Shown here: positions 35,750 through 47,994 of the stretch, in pieces | How positions within the stretch are numbered: position 1 is the stretch's first letter | Layout: the number at the start of each line of letters is the position of its first letter | NCBI GenBank assembly: GCA_012295275.1 | Contig: CM022676.1 | Location: forward strand, 5,978,219 to 6,042,218 | Length of the DNA: 64,000 nucleotides | Source of the DNA: Chrysomallon squamiferum | Taxonomy: Eukaryota; Mollusca; Gastropoda; Neomphalida; Peltospiridae | Direction: 5' to 3' | Made by a program: the position numbers and the translations under genes | The notes under the pieces: model-generated | Seen by the model: the letters and a program-made list of their open reading frames with translations, nothing else | What the model was told of the DNA's origin: nothing | Databases searched by the model: none

Positions 35750-36250
35750 GCTAACTTTTAGAAAAATAATTACTTCTACGCAAAATGCCACGTTAAAATC
35801 AGTTACGCAAGAAGAAGAAAAGAAAAATGACTAGGTGCCATACATTCATTTAATTCCTAATCACAGCATTTCTTATCACCTTCACAAGCACCAGTCTGTT
35901 TTGACAGTCATGGCCAATAGAAATCCACTTAACAGTGGCTTGAAATTTTGGTTTGATTTTACACTAAGTAAATCCTGTAGTTGGTTCATTCTGTGCAACC
36001 CGATTCGTCCCGTTACCGTGACTACAAACATAAGTTGTTGATTCTAACGCAGCTGCTTGTACAGGGGCTATTAGAAAGTTGATTCAGCCTAAGTCTGCTT
36101 GTCACTCTCAATTTGGTCACTTTTAATTAGTGGTCAGAAATATAGGATTCTTCACCGAGGCCCTCACCGGGTATACCCGAAAAAAGCGAATAAGACGAAA
36201 AATCGTAACGGTTGAGATCTTTGTTGCATTTTATCTCTTTCAGACATCAG
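35750..36250. other. Long complex island
   Basis: About 500 bp of unique sequence, CpG-bearing in parts. It includes the perfect palindrome CGGGTATACCCG near 36,170, CAGCTGCTTGTACAGGGGC and a homeodomain-like TTTTAATTAGTGG. It is among the longest repeat-free stretches of the window and a plausible conserved or regulatory segment. No exon found. Confidence 0.35.
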
Positions 36251-36309
36251 AAAACTGTTTATTGGTGGATATCAGTGATAATAAAAATAAAAATAAAAAT
36301 CTACTAAAC

Positions 36310-36585
36310 CACATTTACTGTTTTTCTTACCATCACTTTTACTTCTACTATTATAATACTGCTGCCATCATTATTTTTAACCACTGTTTCTATATTTGCA
36401 GCTATTATTCCTGTTATAACCATTACAACTTCCATAGCTACTTTAAGCTGTATTATTATTTCTATTTTACTGCTGTCACAACTGTTAAACTACTACAACT
36501 ATTACTGATACTATTTCTGTGCTTTTACTGTTAATACTATTATTACTACTGCAACTACAACTACTGATATTACAACTGCTGCTGT

Positions 36586-36630
<45 letters not shown>

Positions 36631-36870
36631 CACTACTGCAATTTTCATTACTACTGATGTAATTAAAAGTATTATACTGCTCCAACTGTTTACTACTACT
36701 ACTACTACAACAACATCTTCAGTTTCTGCTACTACTAATATTACCACAACAAAAAACAAATACCATGCATTTAATTCATTCATTCATTCATTCATTCATT
36801 CATTCATCCGTTAAGTCACTTACTCGCTCATTCATATACAAACCCATTCATTCATTCATTTACGCATTCA
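36310..36870. repeat. CTA/ACT trinucleotides and CATT repeats
   Basis: Degenerate CTA/ACT repeats (clean at about 36,580-36,640), then CATT at about 36,773-36,806 and 36,846-36,878. Unique DNA without a gene follows to 37,140. Confidence 0.92.
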
Positions 36871-37371
36871 TTCATTCAAGCAAACTGAACTTCTCTTTGT
36901 TTATCACAAAGTTCTCTTTGTCCCAAGTTGAACCAAGATAAACACAAAGACAGCACAGGGCAGTAAATTGTTTTAATAACAGACCACCTCTGACTGTGTG
37001 TGCAATAAAAACTAATAATACACAGGTGTCAAAACCCTTCAGTAGTATACAGCTTCTTATAACTGTTTTTCTGGCTCTCTCTGTATATGATATACACATA
37101 AACTCTGCTAATATGGTTTTTGGCATATAGTTTTAATAACCTTTTGTGTCTGTCTTTTTTTTCTATATATATATATGTATATATATGTTCATTCGTTGTG
37201 TGTTTCATTATCTTTTCTTTCTTCCTGTCTTTTTTCATGTGTATCTCTCACTATCTTATTATTACTCTTTTTCATTTTTCCCTCCCTCCTGCTTTCTCTG
37301 TCTCTTTCTTCTTTCCATCTTTTTCTTTTCTTTATCTGTCGCCTTTCTCTTTCACTATTTTCTCTTTTATT

Positions 37372-37373
<2 letters not shown>

Positions 37374-37457
<84 letters not shown>

Positions 37458-37480
37458 CACACACATATATATACACATAT
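37374..37480. repeat. (CT)n then (TA)/(CA) microsatellite
   Basis: About 65 bp CT, then TA and CA units. Confidence 0.95.
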
Positions 37481-37699
37481 ACAATTTTGTTCTTTATTGG
37501 TTTTCATATCTTTTATAACTGGTTTTATCTCTGTATTTGCACTGTTTGTTGTTAGCACTTTCTGATGCCCATTGTTTGTGCTTCTTACTTGTTTATATAT
37601 ACATATACTCACATTGTTTTGCAGCTAGTACTTATTAATAGCTGTTTTTGTCTGTGTTTTTTTTTATTGATGTAGTGTTTATATAGACCACTTTTTTTT

Positions 37700-38157
37700 T
37701 TATGGGGTCAGTGTGTTGTTTTCTTTTCTTTTCTCTCTTCATTTCTCTCTTTTCTATCTTTTTTGTCTATTTTTTTTTTTTCTCTCTCTCTCTGTGGTTC
37801 TGTGTTCTTTGTATATCCTTTCTCTAATTTTATTCTCTCACTGTCTGTTTTTCTCTAAGACACTCTTTCTGTCCTCTCTCTGTCTCTTTGTCATTCTTTC
37901 TCTTTCTCCTTCTGTCTTGCTTTCTGTTTCTCTCATTCTCTAACACTCTCTTTTTCTCTGTCTTTTTTTCTCTCTCTCTCTTTCTCTTGCTTTCTGTCAC
38001 TTTTTTCTTTCTCTCTCTCTCTCTTTCTCTCTTTCTCTCTCTCTCTCTCTCTGTCTTGCTTTCTATCCTCTCTCTCTCTCTCTCTCTTTTTCTCTCTCTC
38101 CCCCCTCTCCCTCCCTCTCTCTCCCTCCCTCCCTCCCTCTCTCTCTCCTTCCCTCAC
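37700..38157. repeat. Pyrimidine-rich (CT/CTTT) region
   Basis: Long polypyrimidine sequence with interrupted CT. The frames on either strand are low complexity. Confidence 0.9.
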
Positions 38158-38324
38158 ATATTCCTATTTCACAGCTTTACAACCAGCTGCTTACACGACT
38201 CTTACAACAACAACAACAACAACAAAACAACCACAGCAAAACAATTGTTCTATCGGTTTACGTTGTCTGTCGTTGTTGTTTTTTTAACGATGCACGTACC
38301 ACCCAGCCAGCCTTGCTTTTATCG

Positions 38325-38420
38325 ACATGCATGACGTCGTCGCAGCAAAGCAGAGGCCAATAAAAGACATATAAAACAGCAGTAACTACATTCTGTAATG
38401 AGGTCGTGACCTCGGAAGAC
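38325..38420 (+). promoter_or_regulatory. Core-promoter-like CRE / CCAAT / TATA block
   Basis: CRE-like TGACGTCG (38,332-38,339), CCAAT (38,357-38,361) and TATAAAA (38,370-38,376) occur in order on the plus strand. They predict a start near 38,400. There lies the palindrome GAGGTCGTGACCTC (38,400-38,413), an inverted pair of nuclear-receptor-like half-sites (AGGTC/GACCT), with a further TTGACCC downstream. The CCAAT-TATA spacing is tighter than usual. No coding exon directly follows, so if real it would feed a non-coding first exon or a non-coding RNA. Motif names are established; function is inference. Confidence 0.35.
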
Positions 38421-38530
38421 ATTTGACCCTAGGCAATTTTTTTTGGCTGTTTTTAGTTTGTTTAGTTATTTTTTTTATTGCCTATCTGTTCCGTTATGTA
38501 CAGTTAACATATATGAATTGTTATTTGTTT

Positions 38531-38571
38531 GGGGTGAGGGGTGAGGGGTGAAAGTGAAGGATGGGAGGGGG
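38531..38571 (+). other. G-quadruplex-capable G tract
   Basis: GGGGTGAGGGGTGAGGGGTG then GGGAGGGGG after a longer loop. More G runs follow to 38,610. Confidence 0.55.
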
Positions 38572-38689
38572 TGGTTTCTGGGGGTGATATTACAAAGGGG
38601 TGGGGGGTTGTGGATGAAGTAGGTTCCTGTTGTTGTTGTTGTTTTTTGAGGTGGTAGGGATAAGATAATGGTTGGTGAAGTATTATTAT

Positions 38690-38900
38690 TATACTTCATC
38701 ATCATCATCATCATTATTATTATTATTATCATCATTATTATCATCATCATCATCATTATTATTATTATCATTATTATTATCATTATCATCATCATCATCA
38801 TTATTATCATCGCTATTATTTTATTATTAAAATTATTATTATTATTATTATTATCATCATCATCATCATCATTATTATTATCATTATTATTATCATCATT

Positions 38901-38941
<41 letters not shown>

Positions 38942-38964
38942 TATTATTATTATTATTATTATTT
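38690..38964. repeat. (ATC/ATT)n trinucleotide tract
   Basis: About 275 bp of ATC and ATT units. The Asp/Asn- and Ile-rich frames are artefacts. From 38,965 to 39,410 there is AT-rich DNA with no gene. Confidence 0.97.
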
Positions 38965-39409
38965 TGGTTTTTTTCTTTCTTTTTCCTGGACATTTGTGGC
39001 TAAAGCAAATTTGTATTTTCTTCATATATGAAATTTGTGATGAAGAAAAGAATCATATTTCTAGTCTGGGCTTTTTTTTTTATTTTTTTATTTTTTTTTA
39101 GTGCTTTGCCCCCCTCTGAGAACGTGATTACAGTGTGAAGAGGTCTCTGATATGAGTTCTTTTTTCCCTCGTTTTATTATTATTTTTTTATCATCTTTTT
39201 TCTTCTTTGTTTAAATGGAAGATTGGATGATGGATAAGTTAAAAAACCCACAGAAATAATTTTAAAATTTATTTTTAATTTAATCTGACAGTTGTGTGTT
39301 TCTTTGTGGGTTTTCATTGTTTATGACAGAATTTTATGTAAAAATTTCACTTTTTTTTTCATAAAATGTATGTTTTTAAATCTAAATTTTCCTGATAAAA
39401 CAAAACTGT

Positions 39410-40165
39410 CCTAAAAACTAGAATTTCATATAAATTATCATCTTTTAAAAAAAGAAAAACCCCAAGTTAGTTTTTCATTAATTATCAAAAAACTCATATA
39501 TCAGTTTTTTTTTTTAACAAAATATCCAAGTTATTTTTTCATTAATTATGACAGCAATTTATACTGTATTTACTATATTTAAAACTTAAATCTATTTTTA
39601 AATCTAAATTTTACTGATAAAACAAAACTCACACATCAGTTTTTTTTACAAAATATCCAAGTTAGTTTTTCATTAATTATGACAGCAATTTATACTATAT
39701 TTACTATATTTAAAACTTAAATCTATTTTTAAACCTAAAAATGACAGATAAAACTATGCAGTCCAAAAAACCAAAAATCCCATATATCAGGGTTTTTTTT
39801 ACAAAATATTCAAGTTAATTTTTCACCACTTGTGGCAACCATTTTAACTATATTTAATACTATATTTAAAACTTAAATCTATTCTTAAATCTAAAAATGA
39901 AAGATATTTTAAATGATTAAAACTACGCAGTCCAAAAAAACACAAAAAAGGTCTCATATATCAGGTTTTTTAACAAAATATCCAAGTTAATTTTTCACCA
40001 CTTATGGCAACCATTTTAACTATATTTAATATATTTAATATATTTAAAACTTAAATCTATTCTTAAATCTGAAAAAATGACTTATATTTTAAATGATTAA
40101 AACAATACAGTCCAAAACAACAAAACAAAAAAAGTCTCAAATTTCATTTTTAAAAAAAAAAAAAA
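39410..40165 (+). repeat. Tandem array, unit about 120-175 bp, about five copies
   Basis: Each copy has CATATATCAG plus T run, then ACAAAATATCCAAGTTA, TTTTTCA, TATATTTAAAACTTAAATCT and a (G)ATAAAAC tail. The later copies share GCAGTCCAAAAA. Arrays of this kind are common here. Confidence 0.85.
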
Positions 40166-40224
40166 AAAACCCCAAAAAATCTGAGTAAGTTTTTCCATTA
40201 CTTACTGCTGCCATTCACGGAATA

Positions 40225-40550
40225 GTTGAGATATTTCAGACAAAAATACCCAGCATTCCTTGCATTATCGTCCTGACACCCTAAACCTCCGCACCACGTA
40301 CATCTTAGCAACCCGAGTGACAGGCGCACCCACATGTCCCGACTACCCCACTGAGCATGTGCGTCAGAGTCCCCCCACCCCCCCTGTGTCCCTGTCACAC
40401 GCGTGTCATTCGAGTCAGCTCCCTGCCAAGTCCGTGTCATATTTAGTCTCTATCACCGGCACCCCCCAACATTCCGCTTCCTGTCTGAAGTAATTGAGGC
40501 TGGGGCCTCAAATTCTGTCAGGATAAAACGTCTAAGGTTACGGAGACTTT
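40225..40550. promoter_or_regulatory. CpG-rich island
   Basis: This is the most CpG-dense part of the window: at least a dozen CpGs in roughly 275 bp of about half GC, against a CpG-poor background. It includes ACACGCGTGT (palindrome), an ETS-like CTTCCTG, GAGTCAGC and an RFX-half-site-like TTAGCAACC. Frames are open on both strands for 70-80 codons but contain nothing recognisable. It could be an unmethylated regulatory region or promoter (inference). Confidence 0.4.
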
Positions 40551-41392
40551 TAATTAAAAAAAAAAAAAAAAATTGTTGTTGGCTTTGAGTTGGTGTAGGT
40601 GTGTTTGTGATTAATGTTGGTTTACCTGTGTGAATTAAGGTGGTTATTTTGTTACTGAAAAAAGGTGAAAAAATGTTTGTGTTGCAGAAAATGTGTTTAA
40701 GATTTTAGTCTAGTCTGGGGTTTTTTTTTCTTTCTTTCTTTATTTCTTCTTTCTTTTTTTTATTTTATTTCTTTCTTTTTTGTTTCAGATTTTTTTTTAT
40801 TTTTTATTTTTTTTTTGGTTTCATTTCCTTCCTATTTTTTCTTTTCTTTTTCATACATTTTCATAAAATGAAAATAATATTCATTGAAGATGATATAAAA
40901 TAACAAAAAGTGTGTAGCTGTTGTTAATTGTATTTTATCACTGCTTAATGCTTTTCCAAAGAAATCATTCTGAAATAGAAAATACAGGTATCAAATTTCC
41001 TCTAAATAAAGATGATATTAAAAATAGATAGGGTTAAATATAAATATACATTATTGTGTTACTATTTTGTTCAATTTTTTAAAAATATATATATATATAA
41101 TGATACCCTAGTTACAGTGAAAATATTGCTTAAGAAAGAAAAGGAATGAATGAATAATTCATTGACTGCGGAATTTAGCTTTACTTCAGGGAAATCTTTA
41201 AATGGAAGATATAAATAGTAAACACATTGTAATACATTGTATTTAAACAGTTTTAATGAAGAATTTGAATATAATGTATTAAATTAGATTCAACTGTTAA
41301 TACAAAGTGATACATTTGTTTTACATAAACTGTACTACATTGTATTGTTTAAAGTTAATGAAATGAAGATTTTATTATTTGTGAGCAAAAGT

Positions 41393-41394
<2 letters not shown>

Positions 41395-41427
<33 letters not shown>

Positions 41428-41430
41428 CAT
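41395..41430. repeat. (TA)n microsatellite
   Basis: TA tract. The preceding stretch 40,560-41,390 is T-rich then AT-rich and unique, with no gene. Confidence 0.93.
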
Positions 41431-41466
41431 TATTCAGTGCTCTGACAAAGTTAGTATTTTGAAATA

Positions 41467-41503
<37 letters not shown>

Positions 41504-42335
41504 AAAGAAAAAAGAAGAAGAAAAAGAAGAAGGAAAAATCCCCATATGTCAAATGACACCCCAATTCAAAGAAAATACTGCTATCAAATATCGGGAGATT
41601 GAGACAACCATTATTTTCAGCTACATCAAAGTTGACATTATGAACTAATTTAAAAGTAAAAGAAAACAGACTTAACAACACCCCAGTATGATAATAAAAA
41701 AAAATAATAAAAAAAACAAAAAAAAATATTGTATTAAATAGTCACCTATCAGATACCGGCCATATTCAACAAGCAGATAGATACAAAATACAAACCATCA
41801 GTATTTTCTGCCACATCAAAGCAAAAAGATTTCGAATATAATTCAAAGCACGCTTAATGACCAAGTCATAATAAGCATCAGATAACAATGAAATTCAGAT
41901 AGTGTCCGTGTATTCAGATAAAGATACATTGAGATGTACGTTGTCATTATTCAATGCAGTGACAGTGCAGTCATTCTGGAGTGATTTAAAAAGTAAGGAA
42001 GCACGCTTAACGACAAACACTGCATCAGATAAGAGGGAGATTCGAGTATTAACCGTGCGATACGCGATAGAGACGCATTGAAACGTGTGTCATCATTATT
42101 CAATTCAACGACAGTGCATGAAGTCACGAAAAAAAACCATGCTTAATGAAACGGTAACATCAGATAAGAAAAGAGAGAAAAAAAAAAAAATCTGATGTTA
42201 TCAAAATTCAGCAGCACATAGATCCATTCAAATATGTGTTGTCATCATTCAAATAGGTGTCATCATCATTCAAATAGGTGTCATCATCGTTCAAATACGT
42301 GTCATCTTCGTTCAAAATATACGTCATCATTATTC
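41425..42335 (+). repeat. Diverged tandem array, unit about 125-165 bp, with a 21-bp sub-array
   Basis: CATTATTCA(A/G)TxC(A)GTGACA, then (A)GCACGCTTAA(T/C)GAC, CATCAGATAA and GATA(G)AGA(T/C)xCATTGA recur. At 42,239-42,330 a 21-bp unit (TCATTCAAATAGGTGTCATCA) repeats about four times. Confidence 0.75.
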
Positions 42336-42539
42336 AGTGTTATGTGTGTCGGGGAAGTTGTTTTGAAGTATTTCGTATGAGTGAATATTTTAATGGACAT
42401 AAAACTCGGTATTTAACAACAGATCAAAGAAACTGGAGATATCTGATTTCCACAAAGTGTGATACCGTTTGTATGTAACAGTACATAGGTATATTTACAT
42501 GTAATATACATAGGTATATTTACATGATATCTTCATGTG

Positions 42540-42857
42540 TATGTAGTTATTTTTGTTATTATTGTTATTGTTGTTATTGTTATTGGTGTTTTTACTATTA
42601 TTATTGACTACTACTACCACTACTACTACTACTACTACTGCTGCTACAGTTATTTATAATTATCATCACAAAATAGTTTATTTTCATTACTGTTGTTATA
42701 TTTATTAATTTTACTATCATCTTAATCATATCATCATCATCATCATCAAAATCACATCACCATCATTACTGTTACATTTACTATCTTTCACGACAATCAT
42801 CATCATCATTACATCACCATCATTCACCATCTTTACCGTTACATTTACTTATCTTTC

Positions 42858-42888
<31 letters not shown>

Positions 42889-42930
42889 ACAACGTCATCA
42901 TCATCATCATTATCATTAACACTAAGCAGT
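42540..42930. repeat. Degenerate ATT, CTA and CAT trinucleotide region
   Basis: Mixed trinucleotide units. No coding potential. Confidence 0.9.
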
Positions 42931-42954
42931 AGCAAGTTACAAAATTTTTCTCAC

Positions 42955-43165
42955 ACTATGCTAGACTTTTTCCCCGATGTCAGCTCATTTATCAAAAACA
43001 CTTGATTACATCAAAATGGCGACAGTTCAGACGATGTTTGCCAGTGATTGTGTAATACGCTGTGACAACGCTGTGACACTGGGCTGGTGTGAACTATTAA
43101 AGAGAAATGATGCATCATGTGCCTTAATTGTGAAAGCTGATACGTCTTGTTAAGATTTATTGTTG
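42955..43165. other. Complex island flanked by trinucleotide repeats
   Basis: Unique sequence containing the YY1-like CAAAATGGCGACAG, the near-palindrome TTGATTACATCAA, the perfect palindrome ATGATGCATCAT and a FOX-like GATGTTTGCC. It is embedded between two trinucleotide blocks. Candidate conserved regulatory element (inference). Confidence 0.4.
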
Positions 43166-43930
43166 TTGCCGTTGTTGTTGTTGCTGCTGCTGCTGCTGTT
43201 TGGTTGTTGTTATTATTAGTAGTAGTAGTGGTGGTTGGAGTTGTTGTTGTTAGTATTACTGGTAGTAATTTTTGCTTGTTGTTGTTGTAGTAATAGTGGT
43301 AGTAATTTTTGTTAATCTTGTTTTTTTATTTGTAGTTTTATTAGTAGCAGTGATTGTAGTTGTTGTATTTGTAGTAGCAGTTGTTGTAGTATTAGTGGTA
43401 GCAATTTTTGTTGTTTTATTAGTAGTAGGTAGTAGTTGTTGTATTTGTTTAATAATTTTTGTTGCTTGTTGTTTGTGTTTTATGATTGTAGTTGTTGTAT
43501 TTGTAGTAGTTGTTGTATTATTAGTATTTGTTTTGTTGTTGTTATTTGTTTTTATTTATTGTTGTTTTGTTGTTCATTATTTTTAGTATTGTTGTTGTTT
43601 TTATTATCATTTCCTATTTTTCTTTTTCTTCTTCTTATTTTCTTCTTCTTGCTAATATTATTAGTTTTCTTGCAGTTTTAATTTTTAATTTTCCTTCTTT
43701 TCCTTTACCACCTGCTTTTTTTATACTTCTTACAAATGAAAATTGTAACAACAACTACAACAACCAAAATAATAACAGTAAGAAAAGCAATAATAATAGC
43801 AACAACAACAACAATAATAATAATAATAATAATAGCAACAACAACAACAACAATAATAATAATAATAATAATAATAGCAAGAATAATAATAATAATAATA
43901 ATAATTTTAATTTAATAAATAAATAATAAA
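43165..43930. repeat. TTG/TAG and AAC/AAT trinucleotide region
   Basis: TTG/GTA repeats to about 43,600, then AAC/AAT repeats at about 43,745-43,930. Open frames are Val/Leu- or Asn-rich artefacts. Confidence 0.93.
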
Positions 43931-44254
43931 TAATAATAATAAAAAATTAAGAACAATAACTATAGCTCTAGACTAAATAACTCAAGTTCAACATTCATAA
44001 GGAATAAATTATCTTTCTCTTGAAGTGTTTTTCATTCCCAGTACATCTTACCTTGCCCCTTTCCATTAACTGTTAATATTTTCCAGATATGTATTCTAGA
44101 TACAGCTGTTTAGGAGTAAACTATAAATTAGTTTTACTATGAACCTCTCTCACTCATTTATTAAACACCATGCCCAGTATTATATTGCCGTATTAGCTTG
44201 TGTTAGTAAAATATTGGAATGTACTGCCCTGCTTTTAACCGTTTGAAGTAAAAG

Positions 44255-44430
44255 ACAGACTGACATTTATTTTAATGTTTGTTTAACTGTATCTCATTAT
44301 TGACATTTATTTTATGGTTGGTAAAATATATCTTGCTGCTAATGTTTTTGTAAAAATAAATCTTGCTGCTTTTGTTTATAAAGCATAACCTCTGCTTTTT
44401 ATTGACCCACAATAAAAGAAACCTTGCTGG
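44255..44430 (+). repeat. Short diverged tandem repeat, unit about 45-60 bp
   Basis: TGACATTTATTTTA and (A)TCTTGCTGCT(A/T) each recur. About three copies in all. Confidence 0.5.
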
Positions 44431-44769
44431 TTAGTACATGATTCATGCAAATGGGATGATTGAAGTATGATATCATTTGTCAGATTGGAAATGGAATAAG
44501 TATTAATGCAGCTTCATCTGTATCAAAGGTTAAAGCATGCCTGTAATGGTACCATCTCTTTTTATGTAGTGTCTGATAAAAAAAAGTGTGTTATAAATTT
44601 TTTTTGTTTTTTTTAAAATTACAATTAAAAAAAAAAAAAAAAAAAAAAATTTAAGAATTAAAAAATAGGAGGTGGGGGGGATGTTCACCACCATTGATGT
44701 TTCCTCTCCATTAGTCCACCCCCACATTTGTGTTGACAGCTGCCTCTTAGAGTTATCTACCTTCTCACA

Positions 44770-44784
44770 CCACCAGGGGGCTCT
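44770..44784 (+). promoter_or_regulatory. CTCF-like site, plus orientation
   Basis: CCACCAGGGGGCTCT matches 14 of 15 positions of the classical CTCF core CCASYAGRKGGCRSY. CTCF is present across most bilaterians, so the motif is plausible here. Occupancy is not shown by sequence. It sits in a unique patch at about 44,700-44,850. Confidence 0.4.
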
Positions 44785-45779
44785 GCTTATTTAGCATTGA
44801 AGAACTGCTGATAGCAGTAGCGTTCCCACTGTTAGTTGTGTTGGGTTTTTGTTTTTCAAAGATTTCTTTTATCGCAAGCAAGATACAGTAGGTTAAACGG
44901 TAATCTGAAAATAATAATAATAATAATAATTTTTTTAAAAGGTGTGTTTTTTAAAGAAAATTTTTAAGAATAATAAAAAAGGTTATTTCAAGAAGCAGTG
45001 GTTAGATTAAAAAAAAAAATAAAATAAAATAATGGAATTCTTTTTTTTTTTAATCCTTGTTGTATGCACACCCTGAAATGTTAAGAAAAAAAAAAAAAAA
45101 AGAAGATAAAAAAAAAATTTCAAAATCTTGACAAAAATAACATCAAAGATAGTGTTTTTGGCATCAGGAAGTAAATTTTATCAAATGAAAATATTTTTGT
45201 TTTTAAAATCTAATCTTTAAACTCCTCCCAAACACCTGTATGAAATATTTTTTTTTTTTTTATTTAAACAGATCAGCATGTGCTATTAAATTAAATTAAT
45301 TTTTATTTATATATATATTTTTTTTTTTAAATGTTGATATTAGTTGATCTTGCTTAGTTTGATATTTCCAGAGATTTTTTTTTTATTATTATTATTTTTT
45401 TTAATTAAATTTTTTTTTTTTTTTTTTTTTTCTCAATAGAGAGGCAAATATTTCAGAAGTTTTATACATACCCACCTGAAATGTTTCCTTCTATTTTTTC
45501 CTTCTATATTTTATCGTTGTGTTTATGTTTTTGTATTTGTGTGTATCTGTATGAGGTGGAAGTGTGTGTGTGGGTGGTTGTATAAATATGTAAAATTTCT
45601 GGTATTTGATTTGAAATTTAAGTTAGCATGACTTGTAACGAATACAAACTTAGAGATAAACACAGAGACAAAAACATTAATAAGAGAAATATATACACAG
45701 ATACACACTTAAACATTCACGCATGCATACACATGTGCATCAGACATTTGTATATAAATACAGTTGTAGATACAGACAA

Positions 45780-45975
45780 ATGTACACACGTATTCACACA
45801 GAGAGAGAGAGAGAGAGAGAGAGAACTATATTATATAGATATTGTAAATTCTGTATGTTTTATACACACACACACACACAGACATCTCTCTATATCATTA
45901 TAAAGTTACTTTCAAACACCATTACAAAGTCTCAAATCTATGATTACTCAAACACAGTATCAATTGTTACATCTA

Positions 45976-46026
<51 letters not shown>

Positions 46027-46124
46027 ACAGACATCTCTCTATATCATTATAAAGATATTTTCAAGTACCATTACAAAGACTAGAATCCCTGATTACTCAA
46101 ACACAATATCAATTGTTACATCTA

Positions 46125-46191
<67 letters not shown>

Positions 46192-46460
46192 GTACATACG
46201 TACATACATAAACACAGACAAACATACGTCTCTCCACATCATTATAAAGATATTTTCAAGTACCATTACAAAGACTAGAATCTCTGATTACTCAAACACA
46301 ATGTCAATTGTTACATCTAAGCAAACACACACACACACACATACATGCGTACATACATAAACACAGACAAACACACGTCTCTCCACATCATTATAAAGAT
46401 ATTTTCAAGTACCATTACAAAGACTAGAATCCCTGATTACTCAAACACATCAATGAATGT
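45780..46460 (+). repeat. Tandem array with embedded (CA)n, four copies
   Basis: CATCATTATAAAG(A/T)TA(T)TTTCAA, ACCATTACAAAG(A/T)CT, TGATTACTCAAACACA and ATTGTTACATCTAAGCA recur with periods of roughly 150-195 bp. The CA tract inside each unit varies most in length. The region 44,850-45,780 is AT-rich with homopolymers and no gene. Confidence 0.9.
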
Positions 46461-46479
46461 CAAGTACTGCTCTAGACTT

Positions 46480-46900
46480 TATCACAAAGCTAACAGATTA
46501 TCATAACAGCATTTCATTTACATTTCGGACTGAACAAGCAAACCCAGAACTAAAGTGAAGTACATATTTCAAACCCTTTTTCATTTCAGCTCCACTTCAA
46601 AAGAGATTAGACAATTTTTCCTCTTTTCCTATTTGTTTTTCATGAACGTAATTTTAACGTAACTTTTGTCGTTTTGACTTTTTATTTTAGTCAAAATGTT
46701 TGTGCAGTAATTGCTTTGTTTAATCTGTTTCAGAAATTACTAACCTAAATGCTTGCTAAGCTCAAAGAATTTTAAGACTTTCTAGTAGGTAAATAATTTT
46801 ACCAAAACAAAAAAAAAGGATTGACTAAAATCATGTTTGTTAGTTTGAACTGTTTTGTTGAGGAATTAAGGTTGGTTCAATTAATTAGAATGTTTTGCCT
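46480..46900. other. Unique sequence without a called gene
   Basis: About 400 bp, AT-rich but not repetitive. A 72-codon plus-strand frame begins at 46,821 and runs into the ATT/CTA repeat, so it is not called. Confidence 0.4.
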
Positions 46901-46944
46901 CCAAGTTGGTGTTGAAAGCAGTTTTATTTTATTTTTATATTTAT

Positions 46945-47155
46945 TTCTAAATTATTATTATTATTATTATTATTATTACTACTACTACTACTACTTCAAC
47001 TACATCTGCTATATCTGCTATTACTATTACTGTTGTTGAATTTTATTAATTTTAATATTATTTACTTTTATTATTATTGTTACCATTACTATTACTACCC
47101 TGCTATTACTATTGTTGTTGTTGTTGTTGTTGCTGTTGTTGTAGCTGCTGCTGTT
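46945..47155. repeat. ATT/CTA/TTG trinucleotide region
   Basis: ATT then CTA repeats, and later TTG repeats. No gene. Unique sequence lies at 47,155-47,400. Confidence 0.9.
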
Positions 47156-47417
47156 GTAACACTCTAATCCCCAATCACTCTTCTACTCCATTAACATCAT
47201 CATGATAACTCTATTCTGTGAACATAAGAGTTTTTAAAAAAAATAAATAAATAAATAAATTAAAAAATATGGCTGTCTTCTTCTTCAGCTCTCTCAGAAT
47301 CAAAGAACTTCCATGATTACTTTGGCGTGTTTTCTGAATTGCCATTCTTAATTCAGTGTTGATCTGGGCATGCCTCAAACATTTCTTGTTTTCCTACGTG
47401 GCATGCACGACAGGTGC

Positions 47418-47540
<123 letters not shown>

Positions 47541-47844
47541 ACAAGCTTTCACGTTTTAGTGAACAATTCAAAGTGTAACCTTGTCTTTACGCCAATGCAA
47601 TAATCACCATGTTAACACATTCTTACGTAGCTCTTGCGTGTTCAGGTATCTCGCTCTTTGAGAATATTTGCTTTCTCGTTATTGTTTGTTCTTCTTTGTC
47701 TTATTGTTGTTGGTTTAGTTGTTATGGTGATTGTTATTCCAGTTTAGAGCTCTTGTTCTAGATGTTATCCTTTTTTCTTTCTATCGGTATCTTCACTTTT
47801 ATTGTTGTTTTTCTTCTTGTTATTATCTTGTATTCTTGTTTTCA

Positions 47845-47940
47845 CTCTTTGTTTTTCTTCTTCTTCTTCTTCTTCTTCTTTTTTTTCTTCTTACTCCTAC
47901 TACTACTACTACTACTGTTTATTTATTTATTATTTGTTTA
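47845..47940. repeat. TTC, CTA and TTTA repeats
   Basis: TTC run, CTA run and TTTA run in succession. Confidence 0.9.
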
Positions 47941-47994
47941 TTTGTTGTTTTCTTTGTTTACTGAAGTTAATTATTATTATATTGTTTTATATTC

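Noticed and set aside
38475-39003. Asp/Asn-rich and poly-Ile proteins
   Set aside because: They are translations of ATC/ATT trinucleotide repeats.
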